DNA of 64,000 nucleotides, taken from Sphingobium yanoikuyae. GTDB lineage: Bacteria; Pseudomonadota; Alphaproteobacteria; Sphingomonadales; Sphingomonadaceae. A program made the position numbers and the translations under genes. Within the stretch, counting starts at the first letter, position 1; each line of letters begins with the position of its first letter. The stretch is taken from positions 218,771 through 282,770 of the forward strand of contig NZ_CP053023.1 in the NCBI RefSeq assembly GCF_013001025.1. Reading direction: 5' to 3'. Below, in pieces: positions 36,112 to 45,078 of the stretch. A model generated the notes under the pieces. That model was not told where the DNA came from, did no database searches, and worked only from the letters and a program-made list of their open reading frames with translations.

Positions 36112-37227
36112 ATGAATACGGTCGAAAGGACGACGGGGAACTTGATCGCTTCAGCATTGGTTTGCTGCGCGGTCGTCTTCCAACCCACTGCAAACGCGGC
36201 GGATGCGAACGCCAACCTCGAGCCCAATCGCGACCAGCCGATGATCAACCCGGCGGCTAGCGCGCAACAGGCAACGACGATCACGCTTCTCGGGACGAAG
36301 GGCGGCCCGCCGGAAGACCCGAGTGGCAGGCGTGCGCAGTCCTCGACGCTGCTCACCGTCAATGGTGTGCACTATCTGATCGATGCTGGCGATGGTGTGG
36401 TGCCCAGGCTCATCAAAGCTGGCGTGCCGCCCTATACCGTCAGAAAGGTGTTTCTGACTCACCGCCACTTGGACCACACGGCGGGATTGACGGCGTTCAT
36501 GTCGCAAAGTTGGTTCAACGGGTGGTTCTTTCACGACAAGTACTACATGGACAGGAGCACGACGAAGCCGTTTGTCGAAATCTACGGACCGCCGGACACC
36601 TCAACTCTCTTCGAGGGTTCGATGAAGTTCCTGAGCGTCTCGGCGCGGGATACCGACGCGACCGCTTTCGGGACGATGAAATTGCCGCCGGAGGTGTTCT
36701 CTGTGCGAACGATCGAAAAGCCCGGAGTGTTCTTCGATGATGGCACCGTGAAGGTGACCGCCATTGAGAACACGCATTTCGGAATTCCGATGCCGGGCCC
36801 CATTGCGAAGAACGGCGACTTCTCCTTTGCATATCGATTCGATACGCCGAGCGGTTCGGTGGTCTTTACCGGCGACAGCGGTCCGAGCGAGAACATCACG
36901 AAATTGGCGGAAGGAGCCGATGTTCTCGTCAGCGAGGTGCTCGATTTCAAGCTCCTGACGACCGAGTCCCGGGAGGGCGTTGGAATCACCAAGGCACCCA
37001 ACCCGGAACAAATCAGATTCCGCATGGAACAGCAGCATTTGTCTCCCGAAGAGGTTGGGAAGATGGCTGCCAAAGCCCATGTGAAGCTCGTGATCCTGTC
37101 TCACGTGGTCCCGGGAGATGTGTCGCCGAAGTACTTCGTCGAGTTCGTCGCGGCGGTCAAGAAGTATTTTTCCGGGCCGGTCATCCTGGGGCAGGACCTA
37201 TTCCAGTACTCGATGGTCAAGCAATGA
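36112..37227 (+). CDS. exported metallo-beta-lactamase-fold hydrolase
   Basis: The 371-residue product has a signal peptide (LIASALVCCAVVFQPTANAA) and the MBL motif LTHRHLDHTAG near residue 120. Further metal ligands are plausible in AIENTHFG, FTGDSGPS and VILSHVVPG. It resembles AtsA/RNase Z-like periplasmic hydrolases; the substrate is unknown. It sits between meta-pathway relics and an acid phosphatase gene. Confidence 0.75.
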   Translation: MNTVERTTGNLIASALVCCAVVFQPTANAADANANLEPNRDQPMINPAASAQQATTITLLGTKGGPPEDPSGRRAQSSTLLTVNGVHYLIDAGDGVVPRLIKAGVPPYTVRKVFLTHRHLDHTAGLTAFMSQSWFNGWFFHDKYYMDRSTTKPFVEIYGPPDTSTLFEGSMKFLSVSARDTDATAFGTMKLPPEVFSVRTIEKPGVFFDDGTVKVTAIENTHFGIPMPGPIAKNGDFSFAYRFDTPSGSVVFTGDSGPSENITKLAEGADVLVSEVLDFKLLTTESREGVGITKAPNPEQIRFRMEQQHLSPEEVGKMAAKAHVKLVILSHVVPGDVSPKYFVEFVAAVKKYFSGPVILGQDLFQYSMVKQ

Positions 37228-37329
37228 GTGACCGTTCGGGGTGTCCGTCATGAAGCATTTCCTCAACTACCGGGCAGCCCACAGATGCACCACCAAGCCG
37301 CCACTGAAACCCATCTGCCGAGAACAACA

Positions 37330-38160
37330 ATGAACCTTCGCCACCCTGCCCCCATTGCGCTCGTTCTGAGCAGCCTGCTGTCCCTCGCAGCCTGTAGCAC
37401 CACGAGCAAAGCCCCTCCTACCGACCCTGCCAGTATCGGTGAGGCCTCGCTGCACCACGGCCTGATGCGCGGCTACCTGCCCATAGAGAACCTGCCCGAC
37501 AGCCTGGCGCTGCTGCCAGCGCCGCCGCAGCCAGGCACCCCGACCTTTGATACCGACGAACTGGCCTTTACCAGCACCCGCGTCCTGCTCGACCAGCCGC
37601 GTGGCGACCTGGCTCGCAGTGATGCGCGCCTGAAGTTCCCGCAGGCGACGGAAGCCTTCCACTGCGCAGCCGGCATTCCCCTCAACAGCGATGCGACGCC
37701 ACACCTGGAAACCCTGTTGCGCCGCGTCATGACCGATTCGGCCCTCTCGACCTTCAAGGCCAAGGATCACTACAACCGCACCCGTCCCTTTGTTTATAAC
37801 AAGCAGGCCAGCTGTACGCCGGAAGAAGAAGCGTCACTGGCCAAGAACGGCTCCTACCCCTCCGGCCATGCCGCCCTGGGCTGGGCCTGGGGCCTGGTGC
37901 TGGCCGAGCTGATGCCCAACCGTGCCGACGCGCTCTTCCAGCGCGCCTACGACTACGGCCAGAGCCGGGTCGTGTGCGGCGTGCACTGGCAAAGCGATGT
38001 GGACGCCGGCCGCCTGATGGGCGCTGCCTCCGTGGCCACCCTGCATACAGACCCGACCTTCCTGGCGCAGATGGCGCTTGCCAAGCAAGAAATTGCGGCG
38101 CTGGAAAGCCAGGGCACGGCCACGCCAGCGAATTGCAGCACGGCAAGGTCAGGCCAGTAA
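37330..38160 (+). CDS. class A non-specific acid phosphatase, putative lipoprotein
   Basis: The PAP2/class A acid phosphatase motifs are complete: KDHYNRTRP (KX6RP), SYPSGHA, and SRVVCGVHWQSD (SRX5HX3D). The N terminus ends in a lipobox-like LSLAAC, so it is probably anchored facing the periplasm. ATG 37330 gives the proper signal; an in-frame start 102 bases upstream has no supporting site. It lies 102 bases after the MBL gene. Confidence 0.85.
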   Translation: MNLRHPAPIALVLSSLLSLAACSTTSKAPPTDPASIGEASLHHGLMRGYLPIENLPDSLALLPAPPQPGTPTFDTDELAFTSTRVLLDQPRGDLARSDARLKFPQATEAFHCAAGIPLNSDATPHLETLLRRVMTDSALSTFKAKDHYNRTRPFVYNKQASCTPEEEASLAKNGSYPSGHAALGWAWGLVLAELMPNRADALFQRAYDYGQSRVVCGVHWQSDVDAGRLMGAASVATLHTDPTFLAQMALAKQEIAALESQGTATPANCSTARSGQ

Positions 38161-38332
38161 GCCTTCGCATCGTTCCGCCCTTTTCCTGCAACCACCCCGA
38201 GAGACGCTCAATGACGACCCCGCTTGCCGCAGAAATCATCGTGACACAGCCCATGCTGCGCGCCACGGCGATACTGGCCATGATCGACGCCGCGCAAGGC
38301 CAGGCTGAAGCCCTGGGCCTGGCGATCAATAT

Positions 38333-39644
38333 GGTTCATCGCGCCTTTCCGGGGAAGGCGGCCTTGATCTTCAGGAAGAAATAGGCTGAATCCCGGAACC
38401 CGTAGGCCATACGCTTGATGACCTTAATGCGGTTGTTGACGCCCTCGAGAATGCTGGTGTTCAAGGGAAAGATGGCTGAGGCGAGGATGCCACGCAGGTA
38501 CTTTCGCAGTCGCTTTGCAAAGGCGATCGCCGGCGCGATGCCGCTTTCGATCGCCAGGCGGTACCAGTCTTTCCATCTTCGGGCGCCGTCTCTGACCGAT
38601 GGCGCAAACCAGATTTCCTTGATGGCGGTCTTCAGCAGATAGACGGTAGCCAGCGGTGCGTTGGCCGCCAGCAGTTCCTCGAGCTTGACCGCCTGCTCGT
38701 TGCCCAGGTTGTCGCGGTTGCGCAGCAGCAACCAGCGCGAGCGCTTGATGACCTGACGTTGTGCGGGCGCACTGCGCAAGGCATTGGCCTGATCGACGCG
38801 CACCCGGTCGACGACCTCCCGACCAAAGCGGGCGACGACATGGAACAAGTCATAGACGACTTCGGCGTTCGGGCAATGGGCGCGCACCTCCAGATCGAAG
38901 GCGGTGTTCATGTCCATTGCGACCGCCTCGATGTGCTGACAGCCCTCTTTGCCCAGCAATTCGAAGAAGGGCCGGATCGCCTCGCGGCTGTTGCCTTCGC
39001 CGACCCACAACACGCGCATACGTTCGGCATCCATGATCACCGTCGCGTAGCGGTGCCCCTTGTGCAGCGCGAACTCGTCCATCACCAACCGACGCACGCC
39101 CTGCGCATCGAAAGCGCCATACCGGGTCTGCAGACGCCGATGGTCGATGCGCTTGATGGTGTGCCAGTGCAAGCCCGTGAGTTGGGCGACGTGGGCGATC
39201 GGCAGGATCAGCACCAGCGCCTCGATCCAGGCGCGTAATCGGTGTGTGATGCGCTCACCCGTGTCGAGCCAGCTCAGGCGCTCGGCCGCCCGTGCGCCAC
39301 ACTGGTAACAGTCGAGGCGGCGAATCGGCACATCCAGCCAGACGCGTCGATCGAACCAGTCTCGATCGCGCACCCGGCGTCGCCGGCGCTCGTGGAGCAG
39401 AACACAGTCGCTACCGCAGCGCCCACATCGCCGGCGGTGTGAGGGGTCTTCAGAGAGGGTGAGAAGCAGCGAACCGTCGGCTCGCTCCTGGCATGAATCG
39501 ACGAGGCGGCCTTCCCAGAAGACCACGCCCAACATAGCATCGCACATGACGGGGAAGAGGAAGGGGATCGGTTTGTTTGGCGACTGCCAATCTACCAACC
39601 TCCGAACCGTCAACCACTACTTCCCCCAGATCGCGCGAAGAACC
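38333..39644 (-). mobile_element. ISL3-family insertion sequence, 1312 bp
   Basis: Eight-base target copies ATCAATAT flank the element (38325-38332 and 39645-39652). Imperfect terminal repeats begin GGTTCATCGCGC on the left and GGTTCTTCGCGC on the complementary right end. Length, 8-base duplication and transposase type all fit ISL3. Confidence 0.92.
38336..39535 (-). CDS. ISL3-family transposase
   Basis: The product has an N-terminal zinc finger (CGRCGSDCVLLHERRRR, then DCYQCGARAAERLSW), a helix-turn-helix (LTGLHWHTIKRID), and an ISL3 DDE core: LVMDEFALHKGHRYATV, EAVAMDMNTAFD and SILEGVNNRIKVIKRMAYG. Met at 39535 (MLGVVFWEG) gives about 399 residues, near family length; the frame extends 26 codons upstream. 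Confidence 0.92.
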   Translation of the reverse strand: MLGVVFWEGRLVDSCQERADGSLLLTLSEDPSHRRRCGRCGSDCVLLHERRRRRVRDRDWFDRRVWLDVPIRRLDCYQCGARAAERLSWLDTGERITHRLRAWIEALVLILPIAHVAQLTGLHWHTIKRIDHRRLQTRYGAFDAQGVRRLVMDEFALHKGHRYATVIMDAERMRVLWVGEGNSREAIRPFFELLGKEGCQHIEAVAMDMNTAFDLEVRAHCPNAEVVYDLFHVVARFGREVVDRVRVDQANALRSAPAQRQVIKRSRWLLLRNRDNLGNEQAVKLEELLAANAPLATVYLLKTAIKEIWFAPSVRDGARRWKDWYRLAIESGIAPAIAFAKRLRKYLRGILASAIFPLNTSILEGVNNRIKVIKRMAYGFRDSAYFFLKIKAAFPGKAR

Positions 39645-40029
39645 ATCAATATCGCAGTCGTGGATCACGCCGGCATCCTGGTCGGATTCATCCGCCAGCC
39701 CGGCGCCCCGCTGCACTCCATAGACATCGCCATCGACAAGGCCTACACCGCTGCCAGCTTCGGATTGGCAACCGGTAAGTGGCCCGACGCCCTGCAGGCG
39801 CACTCCCCCGCCGTGCAAGACGGGCTGCTGCGCAGGCCGCGCTTCGTGGCCTTCGGCGGCGGGCTGCCCATCGAGATCGACGGTCAGCGCCTGGGCGGCA
39901 TTGGCGTCTCCGGCGGCAGCGAAGCCCAGGACGAACTCATAGCCGGGGCCGGGCTCGCCGCGCTGGCCTCGAACGACTAACCCCCTTTTGCGGCGCAGCC
40001 GCAGCAAAAAAGCAAAAGGAATATCAGCC

Positions 40030-40956
40030 ATGACCCAGAAACAGATTCTCAATTTCATCGACGGCCAATATGTGGCGACCCAGAAACAGTTCGCCAAGCA
40101 CTCGCCCATGGATCACAGCGTCATTGCGCAGGTGCATGAAGCCGGCAAGGCCGAAGTCGATCGCGCTGTGGCCGCTGCCCGCGCCGCGCTGGACGGCCCC
40201 TGGGCACGGATGACGGTGGCCGAGCGCGTCGAGCGCCTGTATGCCGTGGCCGATGGCATCAACCGCCGCTTCGACGAGTTCCTGGCGGCCGAGTGCGCCG
40301 ATACCGGCAAGCCGCGCAGCATCGCCAGCCACATCGACATCCCTCGTGGCGCGGCCAACTTCAAGATCTTCGCCGACGTCATCAAGAATGTGCCGACCGA
40401 GTTCTTTGAAATGCAGACGCCGGACGGCCGTGGCGCGATCAACTACGGCTACCGTGGCCCGGTGGGTGTGGTCGGGGTGATCTGCCCGTGGAACCTGCCG
40501 CTGCTGCTGATGACCTGGAAAGTCGGCCCGGCGCTGGCCTGCGGCAACACCGTCGTGGTCAAGCCCTCGGAAGAAACCCCCGCCACCGCCACGCTGCTCG
40601 GCGAGGTGATGAAGGCGGTGGGCATTCCCGACGGCGTCTACAACGTCGTGCATGGATTCGGGCCGAACTCGGCCGGTGAATTCCTGACCCGCCACAAGGA
40701 TGTGGACGGCATCACCTTCACCGGCGAAACACGCACCGGCGAGGCCATCATGGCCGCGGCCGCGAAAGGTGTGCGGCCGGTGAGCTTCGAGCTCGGCGGC
40801 AAGAACGCCGGCATCGTGTTCGCCGATGCCGATTTCGACAAGGCCGTCGCCGGCATCACCCGCAGCACTTTCGAGAACTGCGGGCAGGTGTGCCTCGGCA
40901 CCGAGCGTGTCTACGTGCAGCGGCCGATCTTCGACAAGTTCGTCGCCGCGCTGAAG
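40030..40956 (+). pseudogene. 2-hydroxymuconic semialdehyde dehydrogenase, C-terminally truncated
   Basis: The 309 codons from MTQKQILNFIDGQYV encode an aldehyde dehydrogenase of the XylG/DmpC type. NAD-binding residues are in CPWNLPLLLMTWK and FTGETRTGEA, the general base in SFELGGKNAG, and the catalytic Cys in NCGQVCLGTERVYVQ. About 175 C-terminal residues are lost where a Tn3-family repeat begins at 40957. AAAAGGA precedes the start. Confidence 0.88.
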
Positions 40957-41547
40957 GGGGTCGCCTCAGAAAACGGAAAATAAAGCACGCTAAGCAGGTT
41001 GCAACGGCCGCAGCGGCCTGAACTTGCCCGCGCCGATCTTGGCGCTGCTGCGCCAGAGGTAATCGCCGGTGAGGTTGATGTGCTCCCAACCGAGCGGCGA
41101 CAGGTACTGCAACAGCGCGTCATCAACGGCATGGCCGTTGCCACGCAGCGCGTGCGCAGCCCGTTCCAGATAGACCGTGTTCCACAACACGACGGCAGCC
41201 GTTACCAGATTGAGGCCGCTAGCCCGGTAGCGCTGCTGCTCGAAACTGCGGTCGCGGATTTCACCCAGGCGGTTGAAAAACACTGCCCTGGCCAGCGCAT
41301 TGCGCGCCTCGCCCTTGTTCAGGCCGGCATGCACGCGGCGGCGCAGTTCCACGCTTTGCAGCCAGTCCAGGATGAACAGCGTGCGCTCGATGCGGCCCAG
41401 CTCGCGGAGCGCCACGGCCAGGCCGTTCTGGCGTGGGTAGCTGCCGAGCTTTCGGAGCATCAGGGAGGCCGTCACCGTGCCCTGCTTGATCGAGGTGGCC
41501 AGCCGCAGGATTTCGTCCCAATGGGCGCGGACGTGCTTGATGTTGAG
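40957..41547 (-). mobile_element. Tn3-family transposon end with transposase C-terminal remnant
   Basis: A 38-base Tn3-type terminal repeat runs from GGGGTCGCCTCAG (40957) to CACGCTAAG (40994). The lower-strand frame (stop at 40990) encodes about 185 C-terminal TnpA residues, including [20 protein letters not shown] and [20 protein letters not shown]. The remainder was removed by IS6100 copy C. Its terminal repeat differs from that of IS1071, so the two fragments do not belong to one element. Confidence 0.88.
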
Positions 41548-42015
41548 GGCTCTGTTGCAAAAATCGTGAAGCTTGAGCATGCTTGGCGGAGATTGGACGG
41601 ACGGAACGATGACGGATTTCAAGTGGCGCCATTTCCAGGGTGATGTGATCCTGTGGGCGGTGCGCTGGTATTGTCGCTATCCGATCAGCTATCGCGACCT
41701 TGAGGAAATGCTGGCGGAACGCGGCATTTCGGTCGACCATACGACGATCTATCGCTGGGTCCAGTGCTACGCCCCGGAGATGGAGAAGCGGCTGCGCTGG
41801 TTCTGGCGGCGTGGCTTTGATCCGAGCTGGCGCCTGGATGAAACCTACGTCAAGGTGCGGGGCAAGTGGACCTACCTGTACCGGGCAGTCGACAAGCGGG
41901 GCGACACGATCGATTTCTACCTGTCGCCGACCCGCAGCGCCAAGGCAGCGAAGCGGTTCCTGGGCAAGGCCCTGCGAGGCCTGAAGCACTGGGAAAAGCC
42001 TGCCACGCTCAATAC
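41548..42015 (+). mobile_element. IS6100 copy C, left 468 bp only
   Basis: It starts with GGCTCTGTTGCAAA at 41548 and matches copy A up to CACGCTCAATAC, where the next IS6100 begins directly. Its transposase frame (from 41609) ends prematurely in the start of copy D. Confidence 0.95.
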
Positions 42016-42888
42016 GGCTCTGTTGCAAAAATCGTGAAGCTTGAGCATGCTTGGCGGAGATTGGACGGACGGAACGATGACGGATTTCAAGTGGCGCCAT
42101 TTCCAGGGTGATGTGATCCTGTGGGCGGTGCGCTGGTATTGTCGCTATCCGATCAGCTATCGCGACCTTGAGGAAATGCTGGCGGAACGCGGCATTTCGG
42201 TCGACCATACGACGATCTATCGCTGGGTCCAGTGCTACGCCCCGGAGATGGAGAAGCGGCTGCGCTGGTTCTGGCGGCGTGGCTTTGATCCGAGCTGGCG
42301 CCTGGATGAAACCTACGTCAAGGTGCGGGGCAAGTGGACCTACCTGTACCGGGCAGTCGACAAGCGGGGCGACACGATCGATTTCTACCTGTCGCCGACC
42401 CGCAGCGCCAAGGCAGCGAAGCGGTTCCTGGGCAAGGCCCTGCGAGGCCTGAAGCACTGGGAAAAGCCTGCCACGCTCAATACCGACAAAGCTATGGTGC
42501 AGCGATCACCGAATTGAAGCGCGAAGGAAAGCTGGACCGGGAGACGGCCCACCGGCAGGTGAAGTATCTCAATAACGTGATCGAGGCCGATCACGGAAAG
42601 CTCAAGATACTGATCAAGCCGGTGCGCGGTTTCAAATCGATCCCCACGGCCTATGCCACGATCAAGGGATTCGAAGTCATGCGAGCCCTGCGCAAAGGAC
42701 AGGCTCGCCCCTGGTGCCTGCAGCCCGGCATCAGGGGCGAGGTGCGCCTTGTGGAGAGAGCTTTTGGCATTGGGCCCTCGGCGCTGACGGAGGCCATGGG
42801 CATGCTCAACCACCATTTCGCAGCAGCCGCCTGATCGGCGCAGAGCGACAGCCTACCTCTGACTGCCGCCAATCTTTGCAACAGAGCC
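42016..42888 (+). mobile_element. IS6100 copy D, 7 bp short (873 bp)
   Basis: Both terminal repeats are present (42016 and ending 42888). Compared with copy A, GCCGAGC is missing after GACAAAGC at about 42492, a deletion between short AGC repeats. No target duplication flanks it. Confidence 0.95.
42077..42834 (+). pseudogene. tnpA: IS6100 transposase copy D, frameshifted
   Basis: The frame is intact from MTDFKW to LNTDKA, then the 7-base deletion shifts it to a stop at 42517. The remaining part (SYGAAITELKREGKL to the C terminus) continues in another frame. The catalytic Glu is separated from the two Asp, so this copy cannot make active transposase. Confidence 0.93.
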
Positions 42889-43174
42889 TCGAAAATTACT
42901 TCCTGCCCGGTGACCTTGAGGCCCAGATCGAAGCCTTCGTCGAGCATTATAACCACCGACGTTACCACGAGAGCCTGAACAACGTGACGCCCGCCGACGC
43001 CTACTTCGGCAGGGCCGATGCCATCATCAAACAGCGCGAAAGGATCAAACGGAAGACCATCGAACATCGCCGCTTGCTCCACCGCAAGATCGCCGCTTAA
43101 TATCAACCCCAGGACGAGGCCCGCACTCCGCTAATTTACGCCGCGAGTTGTGCCAAATGTTCTGACGACGGACA
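42889..43174 (+). mobile_element. IS3-family element, second right-end remnant
   Basis: The frame to 43100 encodes EAFVEHYNHRRYHESLNNVT and ends LLHRKIAA; the terminal repeat TGTTCTGACGACGGACA ends at 43174. It differs from the 24538 remnant at many third positions but begins at the same nucleotide after IS6100. Confidence 0.85.
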
Positions 43175-43219
43175 ACCTGAAAGGTTTTTCCATCTCGGGT
43201 TCCGCTCTGGGAGGAGACA

Positions 43220-44131
43220 ATGGAATTCCGCCAGCTCAGGTATTTCCTTGCTGTGGCAGAAGAACTTCACTTCGGGCGCGCCGCGACGCGGCTGGACATG
43301 GCGCAACCGCCACTGTCGCGCCAGATCGCCTCGCTGGAAGAGTCTCTGGGCGTGCAGCTATTCGACCGCAGCCGTAGCCAGATCCGCCTGACGCAGGCAG
43401 GAGTCGTGTTGCAGGATCACGCGCGGCAGATCCTCGACCGGATGGATACGGCGCAGCGCGAGACGCGGCTGGTTGGCGCAGGCGGCGCGGGTCGGTTGCG
43501 GATCGCCTTCGTCGGTTCCGCGTCGCACGGGCTTCTGCCCATGCTGATCAAGTCGTTCCGGTCGGTCTATCCGGAGGTGGAACTGGCGCTGTCCGCGCTG
43601 AACAATGCCGAGCTGCACCGGGCCCTGATCACGCGGGAGATCGACATCGCCGTTGCCCGCCCCGAACTCAAGGACGAGGAGTTCCGCCAGCAGCTTCTGT
43701 GTCGCGAGAAGCTGATCCTGGCGCTGCCCGACAGCTCTCCGCTGGTCGCGGAAGACAACATCACCTTCGCCGACCTGAGCGGCCAGACCTTCGTGCTCTA
43801 TCCTCGCCGCCCGCGCCCGAGCTATGCCGATGTCGTGCTCGATATTTGCGAGCGAGAGGGGGTGAAGCCCGGCGGCCTCGAGCTGACGCAGGATTTTCAA
43901 AGCGCAATCTCGCTGGTCTCGGTCGGCGTGGGGCTGTCGGTCGTGCCCGAATCCGTCAGCCGGACGACGCGACCTGGGGTCATCTATCGCCCCTATGTCG
44001 GCCACAACCCTGGAACCGCTTTGACGGTCCATTCCCGGTTGGACAACCGCGCCCCGCAGGTGCTGAACTTCATGGAGATCACCCGAAAATTCACCAGGAC
44101 GGCGCAAGCCGCAGTCACTCGGGCCGAATAG
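43220..44131 (+). CDS. LysR-type regulator of the monooxygenase island
   Basis: This 303-residue LysR protein has the winged helix MEFRQLRYFLAVAEELHFGR and MAQPPLSRQIASLEESLGVQ, and an effector domain with VLYPRRPRPSYADVVL as in CatM/BenM-like proteins. GGGAGGAG precedes the start. It lies right after the IS3 remnant and is convergent with the IclR gene. It probably responds to an aromatic acid such as muconate or benzoate; the ligand is inferred. Confidence 0.88.
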   Translation: MEFRQLRYFLAVAEELHFGRAATRLDMAQPPLSRQIASLEESLGVQLFDRSRSQIRLTQAGVVLQDHARQILDRMDTAQRETRLVGAGGAGRLRIAFVGSASHGLLPMLIKSFRSVYPEVELALSALNNAELHRALITREIDIAVARPELKDEEFRQQLLCREKLILALPDSSPLVAEDNITFADLSGQTFVLYPRRPRPSYADVVLDICEREGVKPGGLELTQDFQSAISLVSVGVGLSVVPESVSRTTRPGVIYRPYVGHNPGTALTVHSRLDNRAPQVLNFMEITRKFTRTAQAAVTRAE

Positions 44132-44182
44132 CGCGGCACAGCGCCTGAACCCGCTATTCCCCGTCTGCGGATTCGCGGATGA

Positions 44183-44929
44183 TCAGGGATCCCTGCGTCG
44201 ATGGCCCAGGCGGTCAGAGATCCGCTGCGCCGCATCGACGGTGATAGTACGGAAAGCGCGCGGCTGGCGCGCATGGCGGCTGGCCGGAACCGTCATCGAC
44301 AGCACCGCGACCGCGCGTCCGACGTGGTCCCGAATCTGTGCCGCGAGGCAGACCAGATCGTCATCATCGCCAATTGGGCCGCTGTCGAACCCCTCGGCCG
44401 CCAGTGCGGCCAGTTCGTCGCGCAAACGTTCCGGGGCGTCGATGGGACCACCGGGGCGGGCATGCTCGTCCAGCCAGTCGTCAAGCCGCATGGGGCTGAA
44501 GGCAGCCAGATGCAGTCTGCCGGGCGGCGCCTTGTGCAGCGGCAGATGCGGGCCGATCACCCCGGACGACACCCGCAGGGGCCGGGTGCCGTCGATGGCG
44601 TCGACCAGCAGCAGACGGTCGTGATCGTGCATCGTGAGGTGCAGCGTCTCGCCATGATCGGCGGAAAGCTGGGCCATCACCGGCCGCGCCACCTCGACCA
44701 GATCGAAACTGTCCTCCAGCGCGTGGTAGAGCGTCGCCACCAGCGGGCCGAGCCGATAGCGCCCCCGCTCGACCTTGCGCAGAAGGCCGATCCCCGCCAG
44801 CCCATCCACCAGATCGTGGGTGCCGCTAATGGAATTGCCGATGGCCCGCGACAGGGCCGTGACGCTGTGTTCCGACTGCGTGGCGGAAAAGCAGCGCAGT
44901 ACTTCGCCGATCTTGCGGATTGTCTTCAT
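44183..44929 (-). CDS. IclR-family regulator divergent from the monooxygenase operon
   Basis: The 248-residue protein has an IclR helix-turn-helix ([40 protein letters not shown]) and effector domain ([20 protein letters not shown]). It is divergent from the flavin monooxygenase gene, with a 21-base palindrome between them. It probably represses or activates that operon according to a phenolic or catecholic ligand. Confidence 0.88.
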   Translation of the reverse strand: MKTIRKIGEVLRCFSATQSEHSVTALSRAIGNSISGTHDLVDGLAGIGLLRKVERGRYRLGPLVATLYHALEDSFDLVEVARPVMAQLSADHGETLHLTMHDHDRLLLVDAIDGTRPLRVSSGVIGPHLPLHKAPPGRLHLAAFSPMRLDDWLDEHARPGGPIDAPERLRDELAALAAEGFDSGPIGDDDDLVCLAAQIRDHVGRAVAVLSMTVPASRHARQPRAFRTITVDAAQRISDRLGHRRRDP

Positions 44930-44962
44930 CGAGTGCTCCCTCGTCCTGCCGATCCCGCTGTG

Positions 44963-45005
44963 TTTTCCGGCAATGCCGGAAAAATGACAGGTATTACGCG
45001 ATACC
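44963..45005. promoter_or_regulatory. IclR-type palindrome and second inverted repeat before the monooxygenase operon
   Basis: TTTTCCGGCA (44963-44972), one central A, and TGCCGGAAAA (44974-44983) form a perfect palindrome. GGTAT-N6-ATACC follows at 44990-45005. Both lie between the divergent iclR-type gene and the monooxygenase start. They are the likely sites for the IclR and perhaps the LysR regulator. Confidence 0.7.
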
Positions 45006-45078
45006 TTTCGGTGCGCACGCGTCGATGTCAGTCTTCACGTCGAGGAGCGTCAGGCAATCTGCCGCAGGGGAGGAAGAC

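Larger units (their letters stand above)
38211..39980 (+). pseudogene. GlcG/HbpS-like gene interrupted by an ISL3 element
   Basis: The first 40 codons (38211-38332; MTTPLAAEIIVTQPMLRATA) and the remainder (39653-39980; IAVVDHAGILVGFIRQPGAP, ending AGLAALASND) form one 149-residue GlcG/DUF336-type protein when the insertion and one ATCAATAT copy are removed. Such genes occur in meta-cleavage operons beside catechol 2,3-dioxygenase. The gene is inactivated by a single precise insertion. Confidence 0.88.

Noticed and set aside
40957..41547. Second end of the IS1071 found at 34.4-35.3 kb
   Set aside because: The terminal repeat here is a 38-base Tn3-type repeat ending CACGCTAAG, unlike the IS1071 terminus (GGGGTCTCCTCGTTTTC) seen at 35347, so it belongs to a different element.
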